Positions 1-9,751 of a DNA stretch of 62,280 nucleotides are shown one piece after another. The stretch lies in NCBI GenBank assembly GCA_029245905.1, contig JAQWOJ010000073.1:1-62280 (forward strand), read 5' to 3'. Under the pieces are notes generated by a model. The model ran no database searches, was not told the origin of the DNA, and saw nothing but the letters and a program-made list of their open reading frames with translations. Both the position numbers and the translations under genes were made by a program. Within the stretch, counting starts at the first letter, position 1. Every line of letters starts with the position of its first letter. Source of the DNA: Gammaproteobacteria bacterium. GTDB lineage: Bacteria; Pseudomonadota; Gammaproteobacteria; Pseudomonadales; Pseudohongiellaceae.

Positions 1-1
1 T

Positions 2-880
2 TTCTTTCGGCAGATGCGAGAACTGTTAGAGAGAGGACATATTTATATTGCGCAGCCGCCACTTTATAAAATACGGAAAGGAAAGCAAGAGCAATACCTA
101 AAAGATGATAGTGAATTAGCGACCCATCAAACTCAAATCGCCCTCGAGGGAGCTAGCCTGCATGTGAATGCGGAGTCTCCTGGGATAAAGGGAGATGCGC
201 TGGAATCCTTAGTCAACCAATATAACGAAGCGTATTCAATAATTTCTCGCCTTGCCCGGCTTTACCCTCCGGAAATCCTTGAGGCAATGATTTTTACTAA
301 GCCTCTAGAAGGGGGGCAATTTAAGGCTGAACAACAAATACGGGATTGGCTTGGGGAGCTTTTTAAAGGACTTGAGGATTTACATCCTGGAGTGAGCACT
401 AACTACAGCTTCAAGACCAAAGAGGATCCGGAGCGACATACCTTTCTACCTGAAACAATTCTTAATCTTCACGGCCTGGAGCGAAGCTACACCTACAGCG
501 CTGATTTTTTTAGTTCTGGTGAATATAAATCTCTGACGAACTTGGGCAAAACCCTTGATGGCTTGATAGAAAAGGGCGCTTTTGTGAAACGTGGTGATCG
601 GTCCCAAGACATAAAGTCTTTTGCTGAAGCAATTGAATGGCTTACGCGAGACGCTATGAAAGGCCACTATCTTCAGCGATATAAAGGCCTTGGCGAAATG
701 AACCCTGATCAGTTATGGGACACTACAATGAATCCTGATACTCGCAGAATGCTGCAAGTCACTATTGACGACGCTATTGGCGCAGATCAGTTATTTAATA
801 CACTAATGGGTGATCAAGTAGACCCTCGAAGGGAGTTTATTGAAGATAATGCATTGGCAGCGGAAAACCTAGATATCTAA
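2..880 (+). CDS. gyrB: DNA gyrase subunit B, C-terminal part (5' truncated by window edge)
   Basis: This is the C-terminal part of the ATPase subunit of DNA gyrase, which introduces negative supercoils with GyrA. The frame is open from base 2, so the gene begins outside the window. The first residues ([22 protein letters not shown]) match the end of the TOPRIM region. A long middle stretch follows, corresponding to the insertion typical of Gram-negative GyrB. The C-terminal block around residues 215-260 ([13 protein letters not shown] and a [11 protein letters not shown] segment) is the GyrA-binding tail. The stop overlaps by 4 bp the stop of the convergent gmhB. gyrB normally lies in the dnaA-dnaN-recF-gyrB cluster, so the replication origin is probably just left of the window. 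The identification is very secure. Confidence 0.98.
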   Translation, partial: FFRQMRELLERGHIYIAQPPLYKIRKGKQEQYLKDDSELATHQTQIALEGASLHVNAESPGIKGDALESLVNQYNEAYSIISRLARLYPPEILEAMIFTKPLEGGQFKAEQQIRDWLGELFKGLEDLHPGVSTNYSFKTKEDPERHTFLPETILNLHGLERSYTYSADFFSSGEYKSLTNLGKTLDGLIEKGAFVKRGDRSQDIKSFAEAIEWLTRDAMKGHYLQRYKGLGEMNPDQLWDTTMNPDTRRMLQVTIDDAIGADQLFNTLMGDQVDPRREFIEDNALAAENLDI

Positions 881-1467
881 CTTGGGGCCTCTGAGACTCG
901 CATATTGGATCCGCTGCTGATTATCCATTTAGTGGCAGAACTTAAGTTGTCAAAAACTGGAATAGTCCCGCGAAGAGCTCCGCAAAGTTCTTTTTCAGTA
1001 CGTCCTCCTTTCCCCGTCCTTACCAGAATCGGACGCATTTCAAAAGCCTCCGCTGCCTGCATGTCGTTCATGCTGTCGCCTACAAAGAATTTCCCTCTCA
1101 AAGAAATTTTCAGTTCGGCTTCTGCTCGTTCAAGGAGGCCCGTTTTCGGCTTACGGCAGTTGCACCCCGCGCTTGGCGCATGGGGACAGTAAAAAATTCC
1201 TGTTATAAAGCCACCTGACGCTTCCACCAAACTCAAAAGCTTAGTATGTATTTTCGCAAGATCGTACTCACTAAAGTACCCTCTCGCAAGACCAGATTGA
1301 TTTGTAGCGATTACAATGTCGAAGCCATTAGCAGTTAGGTCTGCCATTGCCTGAATACTGCCTGTAATGGGCTCCCACTCGGTTGGCGACCTTATATAAT
1401 TTTCTGAATCCTCGTTGACGACCCCGTCTCTATCAAGAACAATTACTTTTGAATTATTTGAGGTCAA
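877..1467 (-). CDS. gmhB: D-glycero-D-manno-heptose 1,7-bisphosphate 7-phosphatase
   Basis: This HAD-superfamily phosphatase removes the 7-phosphate of heptose bisphosphate in the ADP-heptose pathway for LPS inner core. At 196 aa it has the normal family length. The catalytic DxD motif is seen as [11 protein letters not shown] near residue 10. ATNQSG near residue 55 is HAD motif II. A Cys/His zinc loop lies near residues 93-107 ([15 protein letters not shown]). FVGDSMNDM near residue 130 supplies the motif IV acidic residues. It is the last gene of a leftward glyQ-glyS-gmhB run, separated from glyS by only 13 bp. Its product implies a heptose-containing LPS core. Confidence 0.95.
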   Translation of the reverse strand: MTSNNSKVIVLDRDGVVNEDSENYIRSPTEWEPITGSIQAMADLTANGFDIVIATNQSGLARGYFSEYDLAKIHTKLLSLVEASGGFITGIFYCPHAPSAGCNCRKPKTGLLERAEAELKISLRGKFFVGDSMNDMQAAEAFEMRPILVRTGKGGRTEKELCGALRGTIPVFDNLSSATKWIISSGSNMRVSEAPS

Positions 1468-1480
1468 AGTACAATGTTTT

Positions 1481-3559
1481 CTATGTATGGTCTAAAAATG
1501 AAATGTCTGCAGTCTGTAGAAACAAGTCTCTTAGTTCTCGCAATAAGCATAGCCGGTTTTTGCGCAGCGCAGCGTCTTCGCTTATTACCAGAACTGATTC
1601 GAAAAATTTATCCACTAAGCCATCAAGGGAAGACAGCGCTAGGAGGGCTTTTGTGTAATCTTCATTTTCATAATACGGCGCCACGTCAATCTTTTTATTT
1701 TTAATTGCCGTATAGAGCGATTGCTCCGTCTCGCTCATTAAGAGCTCTTCCTTGCAGTATTCATTTTTAATCTCGCTCTCATGCTTACTTAAAAGGTTGG
1801 CTACACGCTTATTAGCGGCCGCTAACGTTTTTGACTCCGGAGACCTTCTGAAGTTATCAACCGCACGAATACGGGTATAAAAATTTAACGGGCGCTCTGG
1901 GTAAACCGTTAGAACCGAGTGAAAAACTTCTGTCGGTATATTACGCTCAAGGCACCAAGATCGAAACCTCTCGAGTAGAAATTCAAATACAAGATCCACC
2001 GTGTCACTTGCTAACGATATCTGTGAATAATTACCATAGGCTTCTTCAATCATCTTTAAAATATTCAAATCGAGCTCTTTCTCTATAACGATACGAAAAA
2101 CACCTATTGCGGCGCGCCGCAGCGCAAATGGATCCTTTGATCCTGTAGGTGGTCGGCCTATCCCAAACAGCCCGACTATTGTGTCTAACTTGTCAGCGAT
2201 AGCTACCACGGAGCCAGTCGTCGTCTCTGGAAGCTTGTCTCCAGAAAATTTTGGCAAATAATGCTCACGGACAGCGTGACACACTTCTTCTGACTCTCCA
2301 TCGTACTTGGCATAATAGGACCCGACTACACCCTGTAGGTCAGAAAACTCTCTAACCATATCTGTGACTAAATCGCATTTACAAAGTCGCGCAGCCTTCT
2401 CGCAATCTTCCGTGCTATACCCTAGTAGCTTTGCCATTGACTTAGACAGCGAAGCGACCCGTTGCGATTTTTGGAAAACACTTCCTAATTTCTCTTGGAA
2501 AATCAGTTTCTGCAGAGAGTCTTGGCGAGACTCGAGCGTTTGCAGTTTATCTGTATCAAAAAAGAATTGCGCATCGGCGAGTCGAGGTCTGATCACCCTC
2601 TCATTTCCTTTGATCACCAGAGCCGGATTCTTGGAAACAATGTTACTAACAGTTATAAATTTCGGCAGCAGATTTCCGGCGTGGTCTACTAAGTAAAAGC
2701 ATTTCTGGTGGGATTTCATTGCTAAAATCAAAGCTTCCGGAGGAACACCTAAGAACGCGCTATCAAAGTCTCCTAGTAACGCCACTGGATACTCAACTAA
2801 ACTAGCTACCTCGCGTAACAAATCCTCCTCTATAACAGCAAGAGCATTTGCTTTCTTTGCCTCCTCCACCACAAGAGAGCGGACCAACTCTTTACGCTTT
2901 TGAAACCTAGGCACTACATGCCCTTCTTTCTCTAGCAACGCCTCATAATCTCCGGCTTTGCCGACTGATAACTGTTTATTGCAGTGAAAACGGTGCCCCC
3001 AAGTTTCGCTGCTTGAGTTAATATCATAGATTTTAACTTTGACGACATCGTAACCGAACAGCAAAAGTAGCCAATGTATAGGCCTGACAAATTCTTCTTT
3101 TGAATCTCCCCACCGCATTTTCTTTTCTGTTGGTAGAGAGGTTAACGCTGTCCTAACAACATTAGGAATAAGGTCTATGGTTTGTTGGCCTTTCTTTGTC
3201 AAGCTAAAGGCGAGCTTCTCTATACCTTTCTGCTTTACGTTGGAAAGCTTACTAACATCGACACCACAGGATTTTGCAAAACCAATTGCTGCTGGAGTCG
3301 GACTTCCTGACTCATCAAAAGCAGCGGCCAAAGAAGGCCCTACGCGCGAGATCTTCTTGTCTGTCTGAGACTCAGATAGTTCTTTAACCAATACTGCAAG
3401 CCTTCTAGGGGTTGCGAAAGGCATCGTTGATTCAAAATTAAGATCTTCATCTTTAAGGCTTTTCGTTATCGAATCTTCCAGCGCCAAAGACATTGATTCT
3501 AGTGTTTTCGGAGGTAGCTCTTCGGTCCCTACTTCAATTAAAAGGTCTCGATAAGACAT
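1481..3559 (-). CDS. glyS: Glycine--tRNA ligase beta subunit
   Basis: This is the beta subunit of the bacterial alpha2beta2 glycyl-tRNA synthetase, which recognises tRNA-Gly. At 692 aa it is full length (the E. coli protein is about 690). The N-terminus (a LLIEVGTEELPPK-type segment) is the family signature. A central HD-like region contains the KLDTIVGLFGIG and PTGSKDPFALRR motifs near residues 445-475. The C-terminal helical region with PERPLNF is the anticodon-binding domain. It lies 5 bp downstream of glyQ, so translation of the two subunits is probably coupled. Confidence 0.97.
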   Translation of the reverse strand: MSYRDLLIEVGTEELPPKTLESMSLALEDSITKSLKDEDLNFESTMPFATPRRLAVLVKELSESQTDKKISRVGPSLAAAFDESGSPTPAAIGFAKSCGVDVSKLSNVKQKGIEKLAFSLTKKGQQTIDLIPNVVRTALTSLPTEKKMRWGDSKEEFVRPIHWLLLLFGYDVVKVKIYDINSSSETWGHRFHCNKQLSVGKAGDYEALLEKEGHVVPRFQKRKELVRSLVVEEAKKANALAVIEEDLLREVASLVEYPVALLGDFDSAFLGVPPEALILAMKSHQKCFYLVDHAGNLLPKFITVSNIVSKNPALVIKGNERVIRPRLADAQFFFDTDKLQTLESRQDSLQKLIFQEKLGSVFQKSQRVASLSKSMAKLLGYSTEDCEKAARLCKCDLVTDMVREFSDLQGVVGSYYAKYDGESEEVCHAVREHYLPKFSGDKLPETTTGSVVAIADKLDTIVGLFGIGRPPTGSKDPFALRRAAIGVFRIVIEKELDLNILKMIEEAYGNYSQISLASDTVDLVFEFLLERFRSWCLERNIPTEVFHSVLTVYPERPLNFYTRIRAVDNFRRSPESKTLAAANKRVANLLSKHESEIKNEYCKEELLMSETEQSLYTAIKNKKIDVAPYYENEDYTKALLALSSLDGLVDKFFESVLVISEDAALRKNRLCLLRELRDLFLQTADISFLDHT

Positions 3560-3564
3560 AGGCT

Positions 3565-4491
3565 TTACTTCAAATACTCTTTTCTTAATTGTTCTGACGC
3601 TAATGGGAAACCCAATTCTTTTCGGCTGTTTAAATATGCTTCAGCGACCATTCGTGCCAGCGTTCGTACCCGCAAAATAAACCGCTGCCTTTCTGTTACC
3701 GATATCGCTTTTCTGGCATCTAATAAGTTGAAATAATGCGAAGCTTTAAGAACCTGCTCATAGGCGGGCAATGCTAGGGTTTTGCCAATTAGTTCGTTAC
3801 ATTGAGACTCGGCATTATCAAAATATGAAAACAGTAAACTAACGTCCGCTTCCTCGAAGTTGAACGCAGACATTTCAATTTCGTTTTGTTTGAACACGTC
3901 ACCATATGTCACAACACCGCTTGAGTTCTTAGCCCAAATTATGTCGTAGATGCTATCTACCCCTTGTAAGTACATGGCTATTCTCTCAATGCCATAAGTA
4001 ATTTCACCGCTTACAGGGTGGCACTCGAGTCCCCCAGCTTGTTGAAAATAAGTGAACTGAGTCACTTCCATCCCGTTTAGCCATACTTCCCAACCCAGGC
4101 CCCATGCTCCTAGGGTCGGTGACTCCCAATTATCCTCGACAAATCGTATGTCATGAATGGACATGTCTATGCCTAAAGTTGCCAGAGAGTCTAGATAAAG
4201 ATCTTGGATATTCTTCGGAGACGGTTTTAGCAGCACTTGAAATTGGTAGTAGTGCTGCAACCTGTTTGGATTTTTCCCATAACGCCCGTCTGTGGGCCGA
4301 CGGCATGGCTGCACGTAGGCGGTATTCCAACTTTCTGGTCCAATAGCCCTAAGAAAAGTGGCTGGATGGAACGTTCCTGCTCCAACCTCGATGTCAAGTG
4401 GTTGCAGGACCACGCACCCCTTTTGTGCCCAATATTCTTGTAGGGCAAAAATTAAGCCTTGAAATGTATTAAGATCGTAGTTGCTATTCAC
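3565..4491 (-). CDS. glyQ: Glycine--tRNA ligase alpha subunit
   Basis: This is the catalytic alpha subunit of the heterotetrameric glycyl-tRNA synthetase, which activates glycine. At 308 aa it is close to the usual 300. The N-terminal [20 protein letters not shown] segment and the [20 protein letters not shown] block near residues 63-83 are hallmarks of the class II core. It is the first gene of the leftward glyQ-glyS-gmhB operon. Its promoter must lie in the AT-rich 184-bp gap shared with the divergent acyltransferase gene. Confidence 0.97.
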   Translation of the reverse strand: MNSNYDLNTFQGLIFALQEYWAQKGCVVLQPLDIEVGAGTFHPATFLRAIGPESWNTAYVQPCRRPTDGRYGKNPNRLQHYYQFQVLLKPSPKNIQDLYLDSLATLGIDMSIHDIRFVEDNWESPTLGAWGLGWEVWLNGMEVTQFTYFQQAGGLECHPVSGEITYGIERIAMYLQGVDSIYDIIWAKNSSGVVTYGDVFKQNEIEMSAFNFEEADVSLLFSYFDNAESQCNELIGKTLALPAYEQVLKASHYFNLLDARKAISVTERQRFILRVRTLARMVAEAYLNSRKELGFPLASEQLRKEYLK

Positions 4492-4675
4492 AGACAGTTC
4501 TTACGGATTGATCACACGATAAAAGATCTTTAATTATCCTCCATTATTTGACACTTATCTATAGCATCCAAATATCTTGGATATTGCGTCTGCACAAAGT
4601 TTTTGATCTTAAAATTGCTAATTCTCTTAGTAGCACTAAAATAGGACACAATAAAAAAACACGTATAGGATAGAT

Positions 4676-5563
4676 ATTATAAAATCGCTAAAATTCTTCT
4701 TATTCAGGATATTTCTGTGGGTCAGCGCTTACTTGCCGCTATCTTTTGTGCAATTAATCGCAAAATTCTGGGGCGTCATGCTCTATTGGTTGCCAACCAG
4801 GGCGCAAAAGAGAACGAGAAAGAATTTATCGTTTTGTTTTCCTGCCAAATCTAAAAAACAAATTAATCAATTGACTCATGCAAGTTTAAATCATACCGCA
4901 GCTACCGCTCTTGAAATGGGCAAATCATGGATTCTTCCCATACCAGAAACTTTGAAAATGGTAGTTGATAGTGAGGGAGAGTCTGCTTTTCACGATGCTG
5001 TTAATTCCGACGATGGAGTTATTCTGCTTGCGCCTCATTTAGGCAATTGGGAGATTTTTGGACTATATTTATGTGACGACGTGGTTTCTACGTGGCTTTA
5101 TCAGCCACCTAAACTAAAACAGCTGGATCAATTTATAACTCGCACTAGATCGCGCAGCGGGATATCTATGTTTCCAACAAACCGCTTAGGCGTATCAAAA
5201 GTTTTGAAAGCATTGAAGCGGGGCGAACTAGTCGGAGTGCTGCCCGACCAGGTCCCTCCGAGAGAAGGAGGCCAGTTCGCGCCTTTTTATGACCAACCCG
5301 CACTTACAATGACTCTGATAAGTAAGTTGGTACAAAAAACTGGGGCTAAGGTTTTTTGTGGATTCGCAAAACGCTTGCCTGAGGCTAAAGGGTATAAAGT
5401 GATTGTTGAAGAGGCGGCGTTCGGTATCTATAAAGACAATTTGGACGAGTCACTAGCCGCGTTAAATTCGACCATTGAAAGCAGTATTAACAAGGCAGTT
5501 GAACAGTACCAGTGGGAATATACGCGCTTTCGTAAAACTCTGGACGGCACTAAGTTCTACTAG
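4676..5563 (+). CDS. Lipid A late acyltransferase (LpxL/HtrB family), probable ATT start
   Basis: This inner-membrane enzyme probably transfers an acyl chain to lipid A. The HLGNWE motif, the family's H-x4-E active site, is clear near residue 120 counted from the ATT start. A DQVPPREGG block and a Y-x-W-x-x-R-F-like end (QWEYTRFRKT) are also typical. The first normal start codon is a TTG at 4733, but that cuts off most of the N-terminal membrane anchor. The reading frame stays open upstream to a stop at 4652, and ATT at 4676 is preceded by AGGA (4667-4670) at 5-nt spacing. From there the protein is 295 aa with a hydrophobic N-terminus (KFFLFRIFLWVSAYLPLSF), as in the family. I favour ATT, with ATA at 4679 as the alternative. 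Which acyl position it serves (LpxL or LpxM type) cannot be told. Confidence 0.88.
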   Translation: MIKSLKFFLFRIFLWVSAYLPLSFVQLIAKFWGVMLYWLPTRAQKRTRKNLSFCFPAKSKKQINQLTHASLNHTAATALEMGKSWILPIPETLKMVVDSEGESAFHDAVNSDDGVILLAPHLGNWEIFGLYLCDDVVSTWLYQPPKLKQLDQFITRTRSRSGISMFPTNRLGVSKVLKALKRGELVGVLPDQVPPREGGQFAPFYDQPALTMTLISKLVQKTGAKVFCGFAKRLPEAKGYKVIVEEAAFGIYKDNLDESLAALNSTIESSINKAVEQYQWEYTRFRKTLDGTKFY

Positions 5564-5584
5564 CGTTGCTGAGGAACTCATTTA

Positions 5585-7039
5585 TTAACGCCGCCAAAAC
5601 ATGGGCGTAAACAACACCAGCAAAGTAAAAATCTCTAAACGCCCAAGAAGCATGGCAATACACAGAATCCATTTAGCCGTGCTAGGCAAATGTCCATAAG
5701 TCTCTGAAACATTTGCTAGTCCAGGGCCCAGATTGTTGATACAAGCGCCAACCGCACTAAACGCTGTAATGATGTCCAGGCCAGTGGCTAGTAAAGCGAG
5801 AAGCATCAACATAAATGCCATTACATATACAGCAAAAAATCCCCAAACAGATTCAATAACCCGGTCAGGCACAGCATTTCGACCTAGCTTGACTGGGATA
5901 ACGGCCTTTGGATGGATCAATCGTTGGACCTCTCTAAAGCCTTGCTTAAAGATCAACAAGATTCTAATAACTTTCATCCCGCCACCAGTTGATCCAGCAC
6001 ATGCCCCAATAATTGCTGCGTATAGAAGGACATAAGGAAGAAAAAGTGGCCACGAATTAAAATCGGCGGTTGTGAAGCCAGTGGTTGTTGCAAATGAAAC
6101 GACTTGAAAAACACCCTTTCTAACCGCGTCAAAGGCCCCGTCGTAAATTTGAGAAAAATACAAAATGGTAACGGTTACTGCGGACACCAGAATTAGGATA
6201 AACGCGTAAAATATAAACTCCGGATCGTTCAGATAATGCCGAAAGGAGCGCCTTTGCCAAGACGTAAAATGTAAAGCGAAATTGATACCCGCTATAAACA
6301 TAAAAACTATAGCAACAATATCGATAACTGGGTTGTCAAAATAAGCCATGCTCGCATCGTGAGTTGAAAATCCTCCAATAGCTATGGTCGCAAAGCTATG
6401 TCCGATCGCGTCGAATAAATCCATCCCGGCAACCCAATAAGACAGCGCGCAGAGTATTGTTAGGGACAAATAGAGATACCAAAGCGCTTTAGCCGTTTCT
6501 GCAAGCCGAGGTAATAGTTTGTTGTCCTTAACCGGTCCAGGGCTTTCCGCTCTGTAAAGTTGCATTCCTCCTATACCGAGCATTGGTAGTAGCGATATTG
6601 CCAAGACGATGATTCCCATACCACCAAGCCATTGTAATTGTTGACGGTAGAACAGTATGGACTTAGGCAATTGATCTAATCCAGAAATCACTGTAGCTCC
6701 AGTAGTGGTTAGGCCCGACAATGATTCGAATACCGCATCTGTTATAGACAGATCCAAGGCAGGAGAGAATAAAAAAGGCAAGCATCCTGCAATACCTAGA
6801 GCGCCCCAAAACAAAGTTACTATTAAGAACCCATCCCGCGTTCCAAGCTCTTTCCTGTTATTGGTCGCCGAGAAAAATAACACTGAACCAAGGCTAAAAA
6901 TAATAAACATCGCACTCAAAAAATCTTGATACATACCGTCGTCATAAATTAGGGAAACAATTATAGGAGGTAAATTGGCGAGTAAGCTGAACAGCATTAA
7001 AAGGCTGCCAAGAACTTTTAGAATAATAGATGCGTGCAT
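5585..7039 (-). CDS. trkH: Trk potassium uptake protein, membrane subunit
   Basis: This is the K+-translocating subunit of the Trk system. At 484 aa it has the E. coli TrkH length. It has about ten hydrophobic segments and four selectivity-filter-like loops, including TTTGATVISG near residue 112 and TTTGFTTADF near residue 317. A GSTGGGMKV block near residue 347 is also typical. It follows trkA by 10 bp in a leftward pair, so gate and channel are co-expressed. It converges on the acyltransferase gene with about 21 bp between their stops. Confidence 0.96.
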   Translation of the reverse strand: MHASIILKVLGSLLMLFSLLANLPPIIVSLIYDDGMYQDFLSAMFIIFSLGSVLFFSATNNRKELGTRDGFLIVTLFWGALGIAGCLPFLFSPALDLSITDAVFESLSGLTTTGATVISGLDQLPKSILFYRQQLQWLGGMGIIVLAISLLPMLGIGGMQLYRAESPGPVKDNKLLPRLAETAKALWYLYLSLTILCALSYWVAGMDLFDAIGHSFATIAIGGFSTHDASMAYFDNPVIDIVAIVFMFIAGINFALHFTSWQRRSFRHYLNDPEFIFYAFILILVSAVTVTILYFSQIYDGAFDAVRKGVFQVVSFATTTGFTTADFNSWPLFLPYVLLYAAIIGACAGSTGGGMKVIRILLIFKQGFREVQRLIHPKAVIPVKLGRNAVPDRVIESVWGFFAVYVMAFMLMLLALLATGLDIITAFSAVGACINNLGPGLANVSETYGHLPSTAKWILCIAMLLGRLEIFTLLVLFTPMFWRR

Positions 7040-7049
7040 TTAATTTTAC

Positions 7050-8423
7050 TTAAAAAAAACTGAAACCTACTTGGAATAATCGTTCTACTTTGGGGATCAT
7101 TCTTCTGTCTACAAGAAATAAAATAACATGATCGTCGGGCTCTACAACCGTAGCGTCGTGAGCGATCAATACTTTATCGTTTCTAACAATAGCACCAATC
7201 GTAGCGCCCTCAGGAAGGTCAATATCTTCGATGGGCTTACCTACAACCTTAGAAGACGCTTGATCGCCGTGCGCAATTGCTTCCATTGCCTCTGCGGCCC
7301 CTCTTCTTAAGGAGTGAACGTTGACAACATCGGCTCGCCTCACATGCGTTAGAAGGCTACCAATCGTCGCTTGCTGAGGCGAGATGGCTATGTCTATCTC
7401 CCCTCCCTGGACTAAATCCACATAAGCTGGATTATTTATTATTGTCATTACCTTTTTTGCACCTAGTCTTTTTGCTAGAAGTGACGACATTATGTTCGCT
7501 TCATCGTCGTTCGTTAGCGCTAAAAAAACATCGGTATCCTCGATATTTTCCTCTAATAACAGTTCTTGGTTGGATGCCTCGCCATTTAAAATGATGGCTT
7601 TATCTAGATGCTCAGACAAATAAGCACACCTGTCGGGATTATGCTCAATAATCTTTAACTTGTAACGGTCCTCAATTGATTCCGCTAAGCGCAACCCTAT
7701 ATTTCCTCCGCCCGCAATAATTAATCTTTTGTAAGGCTTATCCAGTCGTCGCAATTCTCCCATACAACTTCTTATATTTTCTTGAGCTGCTACAAAGAAA
7801 ACCTCATCGTCGGCTTCGATAACAGTCGAACCTTCCGGGATGATCGGCCTATCTTTTCTAAAAATTGCTGCGACTCGTGTTTCGATGTTTGGCATATGGT
7901 CCCTTAGTAGACGAATTTCTTGACCAACTAAAGGGCCGCCATAAAAAGCTTTTACCGCTACTAACTGCACCTTGCCCTCTGCGAAATCTAGTACCTGTAG
8001 AGAGCCGGGAAGGTCAATAAGTCTTGTCATATAATCTGATACAATCAGTTCCGGACTTATTACATCGTCCACTGTTATACCATGTTTTCCAAAGAGCCTA
8101 TCATTGACAAGATACGAAGATGATCTAATCCTGCAAATCTTTTTTGGGGTCTTAAACATGGAATAGGCGACACGACAAGCAACCATATTTATCTCGTCGT
8201 TTTCGGTAACAGCGATTATCATATCTGCGTCTTCGCCCCCCGCGCGACCTAGAACGTCCGGATGAGACGCTTGACCGACTATTGTGCCCACGTCAATCTG
8301 ATCTTTGAGCTCTCGGAGTTTTTCACTGTTGGGATCGACGATAGTTATGTCATTCGACTCGTTGGCTAGCGTCTCCGCTAAGGAACAGCCAATCTGGTTC
8401 GCGCCAAGGATAATTATTTTCAT
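7050..8423 (-). CDS. trkA: Trk potassium uptake regulatory protein TrkA
   Basis: This is the peripheral NAD(H)-binding gating subunit of the Trk K+ system. It has two tandem RCK units, each with a Rossmann GxGxxG-type motif: IILGANQIG at residue 3 and IIAGGGNIG near residue 236. Each is followed by a TrkA-C domain. I place the start at the second in-frame ATG (8423), which gives MKIIILGANQIG as in the family and 457 aa. The first ATG (8444) would add seven unusual residues. It lies between rsmB and trkH, as in many gammaproteobacteria. Confidence 0.96.
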   Translation of the reverse strand: MKIIILGANQIGCSLAETLANESNDITIVDPNSEKLRELKDQIDVGTIVGQASHPDVLGRAGGEDADMIIAVTENDEINMVACRVAYSMFKTPKKICRIRSSSYLVNDRLFGKHGITVDDVISPELIVSDYMTRLIDLPGSLQVLDFAEGKVQLVAVKAFYGGPLVGQEIRLLRDHMPNIETRVAAIFRKDRPIIPEGSTVIEADDEVFFVAAQENIRSCMGELRRLDKPYKRLIIAGGGNIGLRLAESIEDRYKLKIIEHNPDRCAYLSEHLDKAIILNGEASNQELLLEENIEDTDVFLALTNDDEANIMSSLLAKRLGAKKVMTIINNPAYVDLVQGGEIDIAISPQQATIGSLLTHVRRADVVNVHSLRRGAAEAMEAIAHGDQASSKVVGKPIEDIDLPEGATIGAIVRNDKVLIAHDATVVEPDDHVILFLVDRRMIPKVERLFQVGFSFF

Positions 8424-8455
8424 TAGGCCCACGCCATTAAACAATAAATGCTATA

Positions 8456-9751
8456 TCAAACTTTACGAAGTAAGGAGTAAAAAAAGCCATCTGGACCATC
8501 GCGCAATCCGGTCAGCAGTTGCCTACCGTAACCGCATTCTACCCCCCAATCGGCCACAATGCCTTCATATTTAGCGTTATTAGTCGATTCTAAGAAGCGC
8601 TTTATTTGGAGGTTATTTTCTCGTGGGAGTATCGAGCAGGTCGTGTAAAGTAAAAGCCCATCTTCTCTCAAACAAGGCCACAAAGAGTTCAAAATTTCAC
8701 TTTGAATTTTTTCAAGTTCTGTCACCTCATCTGAAGTTCTCAGAATTTTTAAATCTGGATGCCGTCTAATTACACCTGTTGCGGAGCAAGGAGCGTCTAG
8801 AAGAATTCGATCAAAGAGTTGTCCATCCCACCATTCACCTGGGCTTCTTGCATCTCCGGTTATTAGCGTGCTTTTTAATTGCAAACGCTCTAGATTTTCT
8901 GCCATTCTTTCTAATCTGGAACCAGAAAAGTCGAGTGAAAGCATTCTTGAAAGTGAGTGCTCACTCTCTAGAATGCCACAAGTTTTACCGCCTGGCGCGG
9001 CGCAAGCATCTAAAACTGACTGTTGAGGGTTTAATTGTAAAATGTCAGGGACGATTTGGGATGCTTCATCCTGGATACTTACCCAGCCTTCTTGAAGGCC
9101 CGGGATCTCATCGGCGGGCATTGGCCTTTTAAGATAAATTGCTGAATGGGCCAGCCTCCCGGGTACCGCTTCTATCTTATTCTTTGTTAGTAATACAAGT
9201 ACATCTTTTCGAGATTTTTTGCCAAGGTTCACCCGTAACGTTAGGGGCGGCCTATAGTTACTATGGTTTAAGATCTCCTTCCATTTCAGGGGCCAAGCCG
9301 AAGCTACCTCCTCTTTTAGCCAATCCGCACAAGAGAGGCTTATTTGGGGCCCTGCCTGGCTTATAGACGCATCCAGTTCGATCGCCCGGCGCTGGTAATT
9401 CCTTAGAACCGCGTTAATTAGGCCTTTTGCCCAAGGCTTTCTAAGGGCAATCGCACTTTGTACGGTTTCATTAATTACCGCGTGCTGAGGAATCGATAAT
9501 TCTCGTAACTGATATAACCCAACCAAAAGCAGGCATTTAATTTCTACCTCTTTTTTCCTCAAGGGACTGCTTAATAGTTGATTCAATAAATACTCTAGTA
9601 AATAAAACCAGCGGCAAGTACCAAAGCAAAGTTCTTTTAATAGTGATATTTCTGGATGAGAAGAAAGATCTTTAAAAGCGGACGTCAGCGATCCATTCCC
9701 ATTTAACAAGGACGTTATTATATTTGCCGCTGTCCCCCGAACGTCATTCAT
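8456..9751 (-). CDS. rsmB: 16S rRNA (cytosine-967-C5)-methyltransferase
   Basis: This SAM-dependent enzyme makes m5C967 in 16S rRNA. At 431 aa it has the usual length. The N-terminal NusB-like domain (about residues 1-140) is followed by the methyltransferase core. The core shows motif I (LDACAAPGGKT near residue 246), the motif IV cysteine (DAPCSATGVIRRHPD near residue 318) and the motif VI catalytic cysteine (YTTCSILPREN near residue 370). Its ATG overlaps the fmt stop (9748-9751), indicating coupled translation in the def-fmt-rsmB-trkA-trkH run. Confidence 0.96.
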   Translation of the reverse strand: MNDVRGTAANIITSLLNGNGSLTSAFKDLSSHPEISLLKELCFGTCRWFYLLEYLLNQLLSSPLRKKEVEIKCLLLVGLYQLRELSIPQHAVINETVQSAIALRKPWAKGLINAVLRNYQRRAIELDASISQAGPQISLSCADWLKEEVASAWPLKWKEILNHSNYRPPLTLRVNLGKKSRKDVLVLLTKNKIEAVPGRLAHSAIYLKRPMPADEIPGLQEGWVSIQDEASQIVPDILQLNPQQSVLDACAAPGGKTCGILESEHSLSRMLSLDFSGSRLERMAENLERLQLKSTLITGDARSPGEWWDGQLFDRILLDAPCSATGVIRRHPDLKILRTSDEVTELEKIQSEILNSLWPCLREDGLLLYTTCSILPRENNLQIKRFLESTNNAKYEGIVADWGVECGYGRQLLTGLRDGPDGFFYSLLRKV

